This document shows, piece after piece, positions 1 to 10,149 of a DNA stretch of 64,000 nt (its first letter is position 1; each line of letters begins with the position of its first letter). The stretch is from Phascolarctos cinereus. Its lineage: Eukaryota; Chordata; Mammalia; Diprotodontia; Phascolarctidae. The DNA lies in the NCBI RefSeq assembly GCF_002099425.1, contig NW_018343984.1, positions 15,847,501 to 15,911,500 of the forward strand. The letters are read 5' to 3'. The notes below the pieces were generated by a model. The model searched no databases and had not been told where the DNA came from. It was given only the letters and a program-made list of their open reading frames with translations. The position numbers and the translations under genes were made by a program.

Positions 1-990
1 AGACTTTTTTTTCCCCCTGCAAAAAAAAAACAAAGCAAACAGGATAGGAGGAGACCTTAGAGCAGCAAACTTCTTACCACCCTACCAAAAGCTGGGTCAG
101 CATTTCCATTTGAAATCCTAGGTTTTCCGCACAGGTTTCATACTCAGCCATAAAAATCAGCTCCAAGTGAGAATTTGGCATGTGACAGATACAGCCCTAG
201 AGTGAACTTAAAAAAAAATCCAAAAAATATCCCTTTGTCTATATCTACATGTTTTTTCCTCCTCTGACTTAATAAAATAGAAAGCAGAAATGCCACTATT
301 GTGTACTTTTTTTTTGGGGGGGAGGAATTTCACGAAATCATTTAGAGGCTATAATGAGGCGTGAAGGATCTTGGACTAGCCCAGGCTTTCTAGACACCGG
401 GCAGGTATTGGAGACTAAAATCGTTAGTGCTTGCAAAATGACTTTTTAAAAGAAATCTCTGATATCTTTCTCCCGTGTCGAATTGGTCAAGGTTAGCCTT
501 ACACAGACCATACCAGTCATTCAAATCAGCCTCTGCAGTTGGGGAGGGCAGTAATTCCCATTCTGAAGAAGCTGTCAATATGAATTTAGCCAATAGACCA
601 CAGGGGCCAGTGAAGGAATGGCCTGGTATTCCACTGGCCCCTAAGTATGTAGGGAAACAATTGGGCTAGGCTGGCTCCTTTGAAAGTGGTGGGCTAGATT
701 CCCACCTTGTGGGAGTCAGTAACTTTAAATAGCAAAGCTTCAAACTTAATTATCCCAATTAGGGCCAGAGTTGTGTTAGACTAGGGAGATGGGGTGGGGA
801 GGAAATGAGGAGGGAGTAATGGGAGCATGCTTGTGGCCTCCCAGGACTCCTTGCTTTGTCTAGAAACCTAGATGAGTCCTGAGAGAAGCTTCAGCTGTTG
901 TCACAGGTCCACCAGGCTGTAGTCGCTCGGTACAAGGTGGTAAGTTCAAAGAGTTTTAGATTTAGAACTAAAAGGAAAGCCAGAAGTCAG
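1..990. other. Unassigned sequence, no gene seen
   Basis: No repeat family, exon or RNA gene is recognised here. A T-run joined to a G-run (nine T then seven G) lies at 307-322. Short open frames have no recognisable protein features. It may be single-copy intergenic or intronic DNA. Confidence 0.5.
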
Positions 991-994
991 TTTA

Positions 995-1245
995 GTGGGT
1001 CAATAAATATTCATTAACAACTACTATGTGCCAGATATTGTGCTAAGCACTGAAGGTACAAAGAAATGTAAAAGACAACCTGCTCTTGAGGGGCTCTCAG
1101 TCTAATGGGGGAAAAAACATGTATATAACTATATAGGAGCAGGGTCTACACAAGAGGAAATAGAAATTAACTGAGAGAAGTAACTAGAATTAAGAGGGAT
1201 TAGGAAAGACTTGCTGAAGAAGGTGGGCTTTTAGCTAGGATTAGA
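995..1245 (-). repeat. L2 LINE 3'-end fragment
   Basis: Read on the minus strand this matches the L2 3' end as remembered: the 'tgctaagcactg' block, the 'ctctcagtctaatggggg' block and the downstream 'gaaggtgggcttttagctagg' part all appear in L2 order. It is diverged and 5'-truncated and has no coding potential. Confidence 0.8.
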
Positions 1246-1249
1246 AGGT

Positions 1250-1375
1250 AGTCCAACCCCTTTATTTTACAGAAGAGGAAACAGTCCCAGGGAGGCTGAC
1301 TTGCATGAGGTCACACAGGTAGAAAATATCAGAGTCAAGGTTCAAACCCTGTCTCTAAATCTCAGCACTAAAACA
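1250..1375 (-). repeat. MIR/Ther SINE fragment
   Basis: The reverse-complement MIR signature is visible: 'ttttacagaagaggaaac' followed by 'gaggtcacacagg' and a segment derived from the tRNA-like region. It abuts the L2 fragment just upstream. Confidence 0.7.
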
Positions 1376-2029
1376 TGCTGTCTCCTGGCTCAGGACAGGA
1401 GAAATCCTAAATTCCAAAGAACACTTAACATTTCAGCTTACAATAAACAGGCAGATATTTTACAGAATTGTGTTTCATCAAGCCATACCTTCACTTTCCA
1501 GGGTTTTCCAACTGGTCACAGCCTTTTGAAAAAAATTTCCTTGGGTTTCATTTTGATTGGCTTCCCTTAGCAAAGTCACCCAATCAGACTAGCCACAGGC
1601 ATGTTACTCCACCCCTGGATTTTACACTTAATTTATATGTTACTAATAGTTTACTGCTGTCCAAAACCCTTTTGATTCATGCTCTGTTTGTTTTCCCTCT
1701 ATGAGGTTTATGGCCAAGGGACCTAATTTGCTGGGTTCATTATATGCTATAGTTTAGACAAAAAATATGAACAGGGCTGAGTTTGGGCCCCAGAATTTTG
1801 CCTCTGAAGTCAGACTAGGACTATAGAACAAAGGTATCATTGGAGCATTTAGTTTCCTGAAGTTCACATGTGATTTGGTCCTGAATTTATTTTTAATCCA
1901 TTGACTGGCCTCATAGCAGCTGCCAAATTGGACCCGTCTGTGGTCCCTGCAATACACCCTGCTTTCCCCTATTTGAACTCTTTTGTGCTGACTCTAAGAA
2001 TACCAGACTGAGTTCTGGGAGGATTATGG
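1376..2029. other. Unassigned sequence
   Basis: Two overlapping open frames near 1301-1704 show no recognisable domain and no exon-like splice context. No repeat is recognised here. Confidence 0.4.
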
Positions 2030-2175
2030 GACACTTAGAGATCATCTAGTTCAACACCCTCATTTTACAGATGAGGAAACTGAGAACCAGAGAGGAGAAG
2101 TGATTTGACTTGTCCAAAGTCACTGAGGAAGAATTCAAATCTAATATCCTTTGCAGTGTACCACTCTGTCTTTTA
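2030..2175 (-). repeat. MIR/Ther SINE
   Basis: The central CORE-like string 'ttttacagatgaggaaactg' (20 bases) is followed by a diverged 'gtccaaagtcactgagg', in the order expected of a minus-strand MIR. Confidence 0.75.
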
Positions 2176-2321
2176 AAGAAGATGAAAAGCAAACAATTAC
2201 AACAAAAAAAGTTTTTACCCAAAAAGCCACCAAGTGAAATCAACAAATAATAATTCTTTTAAATTCAATTTTATTTTATTTTCAGGTTCACATTCTGTTC
2301 TTCCCATCTCCCCTCTCCTCA

Positions 2322-2438
2322 ACAAATAATTATTGAGCGTGTGTTTTTGTGTAAGGTACCAGCTGCTATTATTGCCACAAAGAAATAAAATCTATAGCCC
2401 CTGCCACCCATGGGATTTCATTCAACTTACAAGTACAA
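2322..2438 (-). repeat. L2 3'-end fragment
   Basis: 'caacaaataattattgagcg' followed by a diverged 'tgtaaggtacc...cacaaagaaataaaa...gcccctgcc' matches the reverse complement of the L2 3' end. The T/A-rich block just upstream (2255-2320) may be a remnant of a marsupial L1 3' end, but that is weak. Confidence 0.55.
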
Positions 2439-2441
2439 TGA

Positions 2442-2676
2442 GGGCTGCTAGGTGGCCCAGTGCCAGGCCTGGAGTGAGGAAAACTCATCTTCCTGAGTTC
2501 AAATCTGGCCTCAGACACTTACCAGCTGGGTGACCCTGCTCAAGTCACTTAACCTCGTTCGTCTCGGTTTCTTTATCTGTAAAATGAGATGGAGAAGGAA
2601 ATGGCAAACCCCTCCAGCATCTTTGTCAAGAAAACCCTAAAGGCCCAAAGAGTCAGGTAGGACTGAACAACAATAA
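2442..2676 (+). repeat. tRNA-headed SINE with RTE-like 3' tail
   Basis: The head 'ggctgctaggtggccca' is followed by 'cctgagttcaaatctggcc' (B-box-like), a MIR-like middle 'tctgtaaaatgagatgg', and a tail 'gcatctttgtcaagaaaacc' ending near 'gactgaacaacaataac'. The tail resembles BovB/RTE LINE 3' ends, and the (CAA)n-type end suggests mobilisation by an RTE LINE. The head has a small internal deletion. Confidence 0.85.
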
Positions 2677-2779
2677 CATAATTTAAATGATTGTTCGGAA
2701 AAACTCTCATTTCTTCAACATGGAAACCCTGCCTTCTCTCCTCCCCTCATACCAAACAGGTTCATAACCTATCACTAGG

Positions 2780-2890
2780 AATATAAGCTTTTGGAGAGCA
2801 GACTGTGTTTGATTTTTTGCCATCCCATTCCTTAGCATAGTGCCTAGCACATATTAAGTCCTTAATAATTGAATGTTGATTGATTATTGA
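2780..2890 (+). repeat. L2 3' end
   Basis: The L2 terminal blocks appear in order: 'gcatagtgcctagcacat', then 'ttaataattgaatg' and short TGATT-type repeats. It is highly diverged. Confidence 0.7.
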
Positions 2891-2904
2891 TCAGTAAGTG
2901 AGCC

Positions 2905-3045
2905 TTAGGGATTTGCATCTAGAAATTGAACTATTTGCTCAGGGTCACATAGCTCGAAAGTGTCAGAGGCTGGATTTAAATATGAGTCTTCCTGATTTCA
3001 AGTCCAGCCCTCAATCCTATATGCTATAACCCCCTCTATGTAATA
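2905..3045 (-). repeat. SINE fragment (MIR/tRNA-headed type)
   Basis: 'ctcagggtcacatagct', 'aagtgtcagaggctgg' and 'gagtcttcctgatttcaag' match the head half of the SINEs in this window, read on the minus strand. The 3' tail is absent or unrecognisable. Confidence 0.65.
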
Positions 3046-3925
3046 CCCACACTTGGGGAAAATTAACTGGCCACACAAGGTGGTTTGTGTCCAGTGCCAG
3101 ATGAGTGATAAAGATCATATATACATGTTATTGAGAAAGTTCAGAGGTCTTATGGAAGAGTTGGGATTCTTCTGGCTCTTCAGGTTTACATGCATGGGAT
3201 GAAGGCCATGTGGAGAAAGACAATGATGAAGGAATAGGCAAAAGAATTTCAGGGAACAGGGAATAGCTTAGACTGGTCAGAACCTAAGATCTGTGTTAGG
3301 GAATTGGGGATTCCAAAATTAGACTGGGGATTAGACTGGAGGGTTTTGAAAGATAAGTCAAGGTGTTCAGCATTAACCTAGAAGAGAAATATACTGGCTT
3401 ATATACTGATCTGTTAGACAAATGGTTTAGAAAATTCTCAGATACTTAAATGAAACTGTGATCTGCTCAATGTGACTGTTACCTCCAAATAAACATTCAA
3501 GCTTTCTCAGCCCATGTGACTCTTGACAATGTCTTCTCATAAGTTTGCCACAGAGGATTCACCCAACATGGTAGGCACCCTTCTTGTTTTCTCTTGACAT
3601 TGAGAAGATAACCATGCAGCACAAAAACTGGCCATGGTGTGCCAGCCCATTATCTTTCCCCCGTCACTGGTGACATCTTTGACTCGTTTTAGAAAAATTC
3701 TCCTGAAAGTTTGTTCAGTCCTCAGGAATGAAGGTGCTATGTGTTCGGAATGAGGGCCTTGATAGCCTGAATTCTATGGAGCTCCATTCTAATCTATCTT
3801 TCCAGCCCATGAAATGATGCCATGCCTGTCTCAGAGCTTCTTGGACCAAAGAATCTTCAGTTTTAGGTCACTAGAATTCACAAAATTGAGGAGTAATGTT
3901 ACAACATACCATCATTTGGATTTGG
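3046..3925. other. Unassigned sequence
   Basis: No gene is recognised. Around 3240-3400 there is faint resemblance to minus-strand L2 body sequence, too weak to call. Confidence 0.4.
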
Positions 3926-3929
3926 CAGA

Positions 3930-4065
3930 GGTCAATAACAATGATGCAAATTAAATATATGCTATGATCCAGGCACTGTGATAAATACTTGAAACACAAA
4001 GACCAAAATATAAAATAAGGTAAAATAAAATTGAAGTCTCTGCCCTCAAGGAGCTTATATTCCAT
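3930..4065 (-). repeat. L2 3'-end fragment
   Basis: 'gatccaggcactgtgataaa', 'cacaaagaccaaaata' and 'gccctcaaggagcttatatt' are diverged L2 3' blocks in minus-strand order. Confidence 0.7.
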
Positions 4066-4219
4066 TAATCCAGAATTAGAGGAATCATGTTGATTCTCCT
4101 ATCATGATCTGATAGGTGACAGGCTGTACTGGGTGAATTTTCATTTGATCTTTTCCCAGGTTAACCCTCCCTACTTCTTCCTGGCCATTTCCAGATTGAG
4201 CCGTTGTAAACCTCTTTCC

Positions 4220-4292
4220 GTGGTTGTTTAGTCATTTAGTCCTGTCTGGCTCTTCATGACCCATTTGGGGCTTTCTTGGCAAAGCCTCTACC
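4220..4292 (-). repeat. RTE-tailed SINE, 3' part only
   Basis: 'gttgtttagtcatttagtcc' and 'gctcttcatgacccatttgg' then 'ctttcttggcaaag' match the RTE-like tail of the SINEs here, in reverse. The head and middle are missing. Confidence 0.75.
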
Positions 4293-4324
4293 CTGTCCAT
4301 TTTGGACTCCCTTTTTATGCATTG

Positions 4325-4483
4325 TCTTCCCCCATTAGGATACAAACCGTTCGAGGACAGATACTGCCTTGTTTTCATGGATTTGTATTCCTGGTGATTA
4401 GCACAGTGCTCAGCATGTAGTAAATGATTAGTAAGTAATCTGTCATTCATTCATTCATTCATTCATTCATTCATTCATTCATC
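4325..4483 (+). repeat. L2 3' end with (CATT)n tail
   Basis: 'cccccattaggatacaaacc' through 'agcacagtgctcagcatgta' is the L2 3' end. It runs into a pure (CATT)n tract at about 4442-4483. L2 copies usually end in short tandem units of this kind, so the microsatellite probably grew from the L2 tail. Confidence 0.8.
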
Positions 4484-5084
4484 CATCTTCTTGGATCAGG
4501 AATTCACTCTCACATTTGACTATTCAAGACATCTATTTAATCTGAAAGATACTGACAAAGACACATGCTCATAACTCATCTCTTAACACTGATTATAAAA
4601 TCTAGTACAAAAGGATAGGTAAACCACAAAAATCCACAATTCATATCCAACTAATAGTGAAGTATGGCATCATAAATATTCAGAATCTGAAATAATTGCA
4701 CTCTTGAAAAAACATTCCCTGTCTAAATTTGAGTCCAGTGGATTTGGCTGGGCATGGGATTCTTTTATTGAGGGGGGAGAGGTGGATGAAACGATGGTCA
4801 AACATAGTTTAGATTTAAGTTCTTAATGGAGATTCTTTCTCCTAACCCATTTAGGGAATTTGGACTATAGTTAGTTAAAAGATTACAGGGAAGCCATAGC
4901 TAAGACCTGAGTTTAGATATGCTATAAGAGGCTCTTGAGGAAGTCTCTGAAGTATAAGAACTATATTTTAAGTAGAAGGTGCCCTTTCTAGATCTTATGA
5001 TTATCAAAGGGAAGTAGATGGGAAAAATGCTAAAGCTGTTGCATCAAAAGTTATAAACGTTAACATTTAGCTTGTGTCTTACAC
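4484..5084. other. Unassigned sequence
   Basis: AT-rich sequence with no recognised gene or repeat. Confidence 0.4.
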
Positions 5085-5250
5085 TTATAGAATGTTAGAT
5101 ACAGAAGTGATGGATGTGACCTTAGCAATCAATTAGTCTAACCACCTTCATTTTACAGATGAAGAAAATGAAGCTGAAAGAAGCTAAGTGACTTGCCCAA
5201 GGTCAAGGTCAAGGTCATGATCATGTAGTTAGTTACTAGAAAGAGCTCGG
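5085..5250 (-). repeat. MIR/Ther SINE with expanded AAGGTC triplication
   Basis: 'cattttacagatgaagaaaa' and 'aagtgacttgcccaaggtca' identify a minus-strand MIR. The 'aaggtc' hexamer normally present once here occurs three times in tandem (5199-5216), ending 'aaggtcatgatcatg'. Confidence 0.75.
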
Positions 5251-5384
5251 AATAGAATGACAATTTCTTGTTTTCCATCTCTTGTTGTATTTGCCATACC
5301 ATTCTGATTCCCTAATATGGCTTTTGGCCTATTCAATTATTGTGAACACACATTTTAAAATTCAATGATGTTTATATTCTTAGC

Positions 5385-5695
5385 TATTCCATCTATCTTT
5401 CTATTTATCTATCTAAATATAAGTATTTATTCATCTATTTTAATATCCATCCCTCCATCATAGTATCTATCATGTGCCTATCTACCTATCCATCTATCCA
5501 AGTACCTCTCCATCTCAGTATTTTCTATTTTATCTATCTATCCATCTATCTTAGTACTTATTATCTATCCATCTATCCTTTATCTACATAAGTATCTGTC
5601 TATCCATCTTAGTATTTCTTATCCATACGTCCATGTATCTATCTATCTATCTATTTATCTATCTATCTATCTGTCTGTCTGTCTGTCTGTCTGTC
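5385..5695 (+). repeat. Degenerate (TATC)n/(TGTC)n microsatellite
   Basis: About 300 bp of interrupted TATC/ATCC units end in a purer stretch at 5635-5695, where TATC changes to TGTC. The mixture indicates an old, repeatedly interrupted tetranucleotide array. Confidence 0.9.
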
Positions 5696-5714
5696 TTCCA
5701 TCTTACTTAGAAAT

Positions 5715-5790
5715 CTATCCACTGATAGTGGCACACAGTACCCGGCACATAGTAGGCACTTAATAAATGCTCCCTTCCTCCTTCTTTCCT
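5715..5790 (+). repeat. L2 3' end
   Basis: 'cacagtacccggcacatagt' followed by 'aggcacttaataaatgctc' is the L2 terminal signature. Confidence 0.7.
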
Positions 5791-6021
5791 CCATTTTGGT
5801 AGATACCTGTGCTGACCTCTGCAGGGTTTGCTAAAATATCTTACTAACCATGAGATTGTCCCCTAGCTTGCTTCCCCATTCCTTCATCTCTCCCAATGCA
5901 GGGGTTCATAGCATTATAGATTTAGAGCTGGAAGAAATCTTAGAAATCATTAAGCTCTGTTTCTTCATTTTAGAGATGAAACTGAATTTAATAGAAAAAC
6001 TGAAACCCAAGGAAACTGTCA

Positions 6022-6150
6022 GTCAATTAGCATTGCAAAACATTGGGCTAAGCACTGGGGATACAAAGAAAGACAAAAGGCAATCCTTGCTCTCAAGGAG
6101 CTCACAGTCTAATGGAGGAAATAACATGCAAGCAACTATATACAAACAAG
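6022..6150 (-). repeat. L2 3'-end fragment inside MIR
   Basis: 'attgggctaagcactgggga', 'caaggagctcacagtctaat' and 'tacaaacaag' are well-kept L2 3' blocks in minus orientation. Confidence 0.8.
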
Positions 6151-6212
<62 letters not shown>

Positions 6213-6230
6213 GTACATATATATATATAC
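6151..6230 (+). repeat. (CA)n-(TA)n compound microsatellite
   Basis: About 22 CA units (6153-6196) pass into TA units (6197-6230). The tract follows the L2 fragment and produces a meaningless His-Thr open frame. Confidence 0.95.
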
Positions 6231-6375
6231 CTATGGGGGTACTCTCTCAGGGAAAAGGCATTAAATTTAAGTTATCTGCCCAATATTACCTAGCTAGTCA
6301 GTGAGAGGGACAGGATTCAAATACAGGTCTTTCTGACTCCAACTCCATCATTGTATCCTTTCTGCTATCCTGACA

Positions 6376-7155
6376 GAGGCTGCCTCTTTGTAACAGACCT
6401 AGCATTCATGACTATTCTATGCCAGCCTAGACAATTAGATCAACCTTTTTTTTCTCTGAGATTAGATTTGACCACATGAATGAGAAAAAAAGGAAACCAC
6501 CAGTGGCTTATTCTTGCTAACAAATGGAAATGTCTTCCTCATTCACCATCCCCTGCACATGTTTTTATTGGTAGCTTACATGTGAAATTTTCCAGAAGGG
6601 CAAGGGCAGTTCTACCTTCTGAGGACACTGTTTCCAGCCCAGTTGGCCATTTTTATTAAGATCAGTTTCAGCACGACCATGTTTACATTAGTGCAGGGCA
6701 TAAATAAATGGCAGTTCTTCATCCATTCTGAAATGTTAAAATGGCTCACTGAGGCATCACTGCAGCTGTTGCAAAACTTGTGATGGCATCGGGCACTGAG
6801 TCAGAGAGGAATCTGGTGCCAGAGATTTCTGGCAGAGGCTGCTGTTCTAGCAATACTCCCAGTGAGGAAACGCTCATTAGCGACAGCGCTAGGAGAAACT
6901 AACCTAGGTAGGTGCCCCCCAAATTGTGTGCTAGAATAGAATCCTGGATTCCAAGATGTTGAGGGAATGGAGCCCTCCTCTCAGGTCATAGTTCTCAGTA
7001 ATATTCAAACACACATAAAATCTTACGTTTCTGAGAATAAAGAACTCAGATCCTATTACTTACCAACAATGATGATATTTCTCATGTCCATAGCCCTTTT
7101 TGTTTATTGTTTCAGGCATGATTTTTATTACTATGAGGAAATCTTGGAGGGTATG
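6376..7155. other. Repeat-poor stretch, possible conserved block
   Basis: No transposon is recognised. 6660-6900 has higher-complexity sequence with E-box-like (CAGCTG near 6763) and TAAATAAA elements, and looks like it could be conserved non-coding DNA. This is judged only by absence of repeats. No gene is recognised. Confidence 0.3.
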
Positions 7156-7159
7156 GTGA

Positions 7160-7355
7160 ACAGATCATAGATTTTGAGCTGAAAAGCAACTTAGAAGCCA
7201 TCTGAGTCACCACTCATTTGACAGGGGAGGGAACTGAGATCCAGGCAGGTTAAACAGTTTGTCCAGGTTTGCAGTGACAGTTAGTGGCACAGGGATGATT
7301 TGAACCATTGTCCTCTACCTCTGAGGTGAGCACTCTTTACTCAGTACCATGTTGG
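7160..7355 (-). repeat. MIR/Ther SINE
   Basis: 'catagattttgagctgaaaa', a diverged 'gaactgagatccaggcaggt' and 'gatttgaaccattgtc' match a minus-strand MIR over most of its length. Confidence 0.65.
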
Positions 7356-7429
7356 GGAATCCCTGGTGTGGAAATTTCCTCCACTAAAACAGATAATCAA
7401 CGTAGACTTATATATAATATTTTTCGGAA

Positions 7430-7650
7430 AGGCAATCAAGGTCAAATGACAAGGGTCACATAGCTAGTAAGTGTCTGAGGCTGGATTGAAACTCAGGTCT
7501 TCCTGATATCAGGGTCTTAGAGAATTGTGGGAAATTAAGGGACTTGCTCATATTTACAGAGTTTGAGCAGCTTGAATCAGAAGTAGAGTTTGAACCTAGA
7601 TCTTCCTGACTCCAAGGCTGTCTCTTTAGCTACTCATCTATCCCATGCTG
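7430..7650 (-). repeat. Two SINE/MIR fragments in the same orientation
   Basis: 7430-7515 carries 'gggtcacatagctagtaagt' and 'caggtcttcctgatatcagg'. 7530-7650 carries 'gggacttgctcatatttaca' and 'gatcttcctgactccaaggc'. Each is the head half of a MIR-type SINE on the minus strand. Confidence 0.65.
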
Positions 7651-7674
7651 TCTCTCACAATTCTCCTTTCTAAG

Positions 7675-7752
7675 CTTTACAAAGCACTTTCCTTCTTGTA
7701 AAGCACTTAGCACAGTTCCTGGCTTACAGTAGGCACTTAATAAATGCTCATT
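7675..7752 (+). repeat. MIR or L2 3' end
   Basis: 'aaagcacttagcacagttcc' followed by 'cagtaggcacttaataaatg' is the 3' block shared by MIR and L2; the two cannot be told apart at this length. Confidence 0.65.
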
Positions 7753-7754
7753 CA

Positions 7755-7915
7755 CTTCTTACTCTCACAACAGCCTTGTGGCATAGTCCACATTTTACTG
7801 GCCTAGAAACTGAAGCGTAACAATGAAGCAATTTGCCCAGGGTTGCACTGTTAGCATGTGTCAATGTCAACTTGAACTCAGTTCTTGTGTTCTTGTAACT
7901 CCAAGACCAAGGGTC
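7755..7915 (-). repeat. MIR SINE
   Basis: 'cacaacagccttgtggcata', 'cattttactggcctagaaac' and 'caatttgcccagggttgcac' follow minus-strand MIR order. Confidence 0.6.
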
Positions 7916-8524
7916 TTTTCATTATATTAGGATGTCATTACTTGAAGTGATATCATGTGTGTCTGTTATCTCCCACATCCTTTGGATAGCCCCATGACAA
8001 CTCAAATATGCTGCACTGATAGGTACTGCTGCTCTAACATAAGCTCTTGTATTTTCTCTGGGTTCTGAGAGGTTTCTGGGAAGTAAATGTTTCTCTATTC
8101 CTATTCTTGGCTTATCTTGGCTTGGCCAATCTATAGAATGCTCTTGATAATGAACAGGACAGATTATTAGAATCCCTGTGTTTCTGTCACAATGCAAGTC
8201 ATCAAGGTGTCTTCAAGGGTCATGAAAAAAAAAAGCAAAATAGAAAAACCCAAAATTCAATTTTCCCACATGCAGCAAAAATGTCAGTTGCTAAAAAAAC
8301 ATTTAGTGTCAGGAATTTTCCCATTCCAAAAGATACTTAGTGGTTTGGCTTTGGTTCATGTAGCTAAAGAGAGTATGGTGGCATTCGCCAAAAGCTGTCC
8401 AATGTACGTGCATGTATTTCAACCCAATATCTCATGAAGTCCATCTATTCAACAAAACACTTTCTCCAGATCTTCAAATTAAATGAAGGGCCCTAATGAA
8501 CTGCATGCCATTTTGGTGTCTATT
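7916..8524. other. Unassigned sequence
   Basis: No repeat or gene is recognised. Two short open frames overlap near 8190 on opposite strands without recognisable features. Confidence 0.4.
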
Positions 8525-8740
8525 TTTGTTGTTGTTAAGTTGTTTTTCAGTTGTGTCAGACTCTTCGTGACCTCATTTGGAATTTTCTTGGCAAATATAC
8601 TGGAATGTTTGCCATCTCCTCCTGCAGTTCATTTTACAGATGAGGAACTGAGGCAAACGGGGTTATGTGTCTTGCTTGCCCAGGGTCACACATTTAATAA
8701 GTGTCTGAGGCCAGATTTGACCTCAGGTTTCCACAAAGGA
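8525..8740 (-). repeat. RTE-tailed SINE, head missing
   Basis: From left: 'ttgttgttgttaagttg', 'gactcttcgtgacctcattt', 'gatgaggaactgaggcaaac', 'cagggtcacacatttaataa'. The tRNA-like head that should follow on the right is lost, so the copy is 5'-truncated. Confidence 0.85.
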
Positions 8741-8966
8741 AAACATCAAAATCACATGCTCCTCAGGACAGTGGAATATGTAACAATAAAACTCTTATGA
8801 AAGAGTGAATCACCTTGTTGTCAAAGAGTGACTATCCTGTCACTATTATTCATAAGCCAGACATGGCTAAGTCAACTCCAGATTTTCAAGGGTCGATTAT
8901 TTATTTTGGGGGAAAATTAGAAGGTGTATTTTGTTCTTCTTTTGTTTATTTTTGGGCCATCTAAAG

Positions 8967-9221
8967 TGGGGGCAGTTAGGTGGCACCATAGTGCATAGAA
9001 TGCTGGGCCTGGAGTCAAGAAGACTCATCATCCTGAGTTCAAATCTGATCTCAAATGCTTGCTAGCTGTGTGACCCTAGGCAAGTCATTTAATCCTGTTT
9101 GACTCAGTTTCATCATCTGTAAAATGATCTGAGGAAGGAAATGACAAATCACTCCAATACCTTTGCCAAGAAAACCCCAAATAGGGTCACAAAGAGTCTG
9201 AAACAACAACAACAACAACAA
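8967..9221 (+). repeat. Complete RTE-tailed SINE with target-site duplication
   Basis: The element runs from 'ggggcagttaggtggcacca' through 'cctgagttcaaatctgatct' and 'gccaagaaaaccccaaatag' to (CAA)7-8. A perfect 9-bp direct repeat CATCTAAAG flanks it at 8958-8966 and 9222-9230, which fixes both ends. It is a whole, diverged, non-coding copy. Confidence 0.95.
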
Positions 9222-9357
9222 CATCTAAAGCAGAAAAAAGTATGGAGCAAGGGCCAACTGCTTGATGATATGAATCATTAATTCAGATGTTTGTTTTTAT
9301 ACAGATCTGTGATTTCATTGCTGTGATGGTCCTGCTGGTATGGAAACTTTCTCTATC

Positions 9358-9495
9358 CAGTCAGTTAGTCAATAAGCATTTATTAAGTTCTTACTATGTG
9401 TCAGACTGTGCAGTAAGTACAAAGAAAATCAAAGTTATGGTCCCTGCCTATAAGAAGCTCCCATTCAAATTGGAGAAACAGCATGAAAACAACCA
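9358..9495 (-). repeat. L2 3'-end fragment
   Basis: 'gtcaataagcatttattaag', 'ttactatgtgtcagactgtg' and 'gtccctgcctataagaagct' are L2 3' blocks in minus order. Confidence 0.8.
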
Positions 9496-9507
9496 GCAAA
9501 TCCTCTA

Positions 9508-9752
9508 TACAGTGGATAGGGCACTGGTTCTGGAATCAGGAAGACTTGAGATCAAATCTAGCCTTAGACATTTATTAGCTGTATGATCCTGGGCAAGTCA
9601 CTTAACCTTTCCCAGATTCAGTTTCCTCTTCTGTAAAATGGGGATAATAATAGCATCTACTTCTCCAGGTTGTTGTGAGGATCAAATGAGATAATATTGG
9701 TGAAGTACTTTCTAAACCTTAAGGTGTTATGCAAATGCTAGCTATTACTAGT
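9508..9752 (+). repeat. Nearly complete MIR-type SINE
   Basis: Head ('cagtggatagggcactggtt'), B-box-like region, CORE ('cctgggcaagtcacttaacc'), 'tctgtaaaatggggataata', and the 3' part 'gttgttgtgaggatcaaatg' to 'gctagctatta' occur in order. It is the best full-length MIR in the first 10 kb. Confidence 0.85.
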
Positions 9753-9769
9753 TTTTAAGAGTTGTCTGG

Positions 9770-9875
9770 GACATTAAATGAATTTGTCTATTATCACACT
9801 GCCAGTCTCTGTCAGAGGCAGGCCTTAAATCCTAGTTTTCAAGATTCCCAGTTGCCCGTCTACTCATTGTGGCAT
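9770..9875 (-). repeat. MIR fragment
   Basis: 'gaatttgtctattatcacac' and 'gtcagaggcaggccttaaat' resemble a minus-strand MIR head half; diverged. Confidence 0.5.
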
Positions 9876-10149
9876 GCCGGTTCTGCTCATTAGATAATTG
9901 TAGGAAAACATTTGGTAGAAAGGCTAAAATGAGGGCAAGGGATTGTCAGTTAATTGAGATAAGCCATACCAACCTGTTCCACTCTTACCATATGAAAAGA
10001 AATATTATTGGGGCACCTGGTAAACAAGAATAGCATGTGCCGTACACAACAGAGATAGAGAAACAGTTCCAAATTGCACCAGTGGTGTGTGGGCAAGGGG
10101 AAGATAGGCCAAGAGAAAGGATTATTGCTTTGGTGTCCGTTGCCAGACA

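Larger units (their letters stand above)
5905..6375 (-). repeat. MIR SINE split by an L2 end and a CA/TA microsatellite
   Basis: Left part (5905-6010): 'tagatttagagctggaagaa', then a diverged 'cattttagagatgaaactga'. Right part (6265-6375): a diverged 'ttacctagctagtcagtgag' and 'tctttctgactccaactcc'. Between them lie a minus-strand L2 3' end and a dinucleotide tract, so the L2 seems to have landed inside the MIR. Confidence 0.6.

Noticed and set aside
5640-5700. CRISPR-like or satellite array
   Set aside because: Plain TATC/TGTC microsatellite without spacers.
8967-9060. tRNA gene
   Set aside because: The head of the SINE has A/B-box-like text but no cloverleaf acceptor pairing; it is a tRNA-derived SINE promoter.
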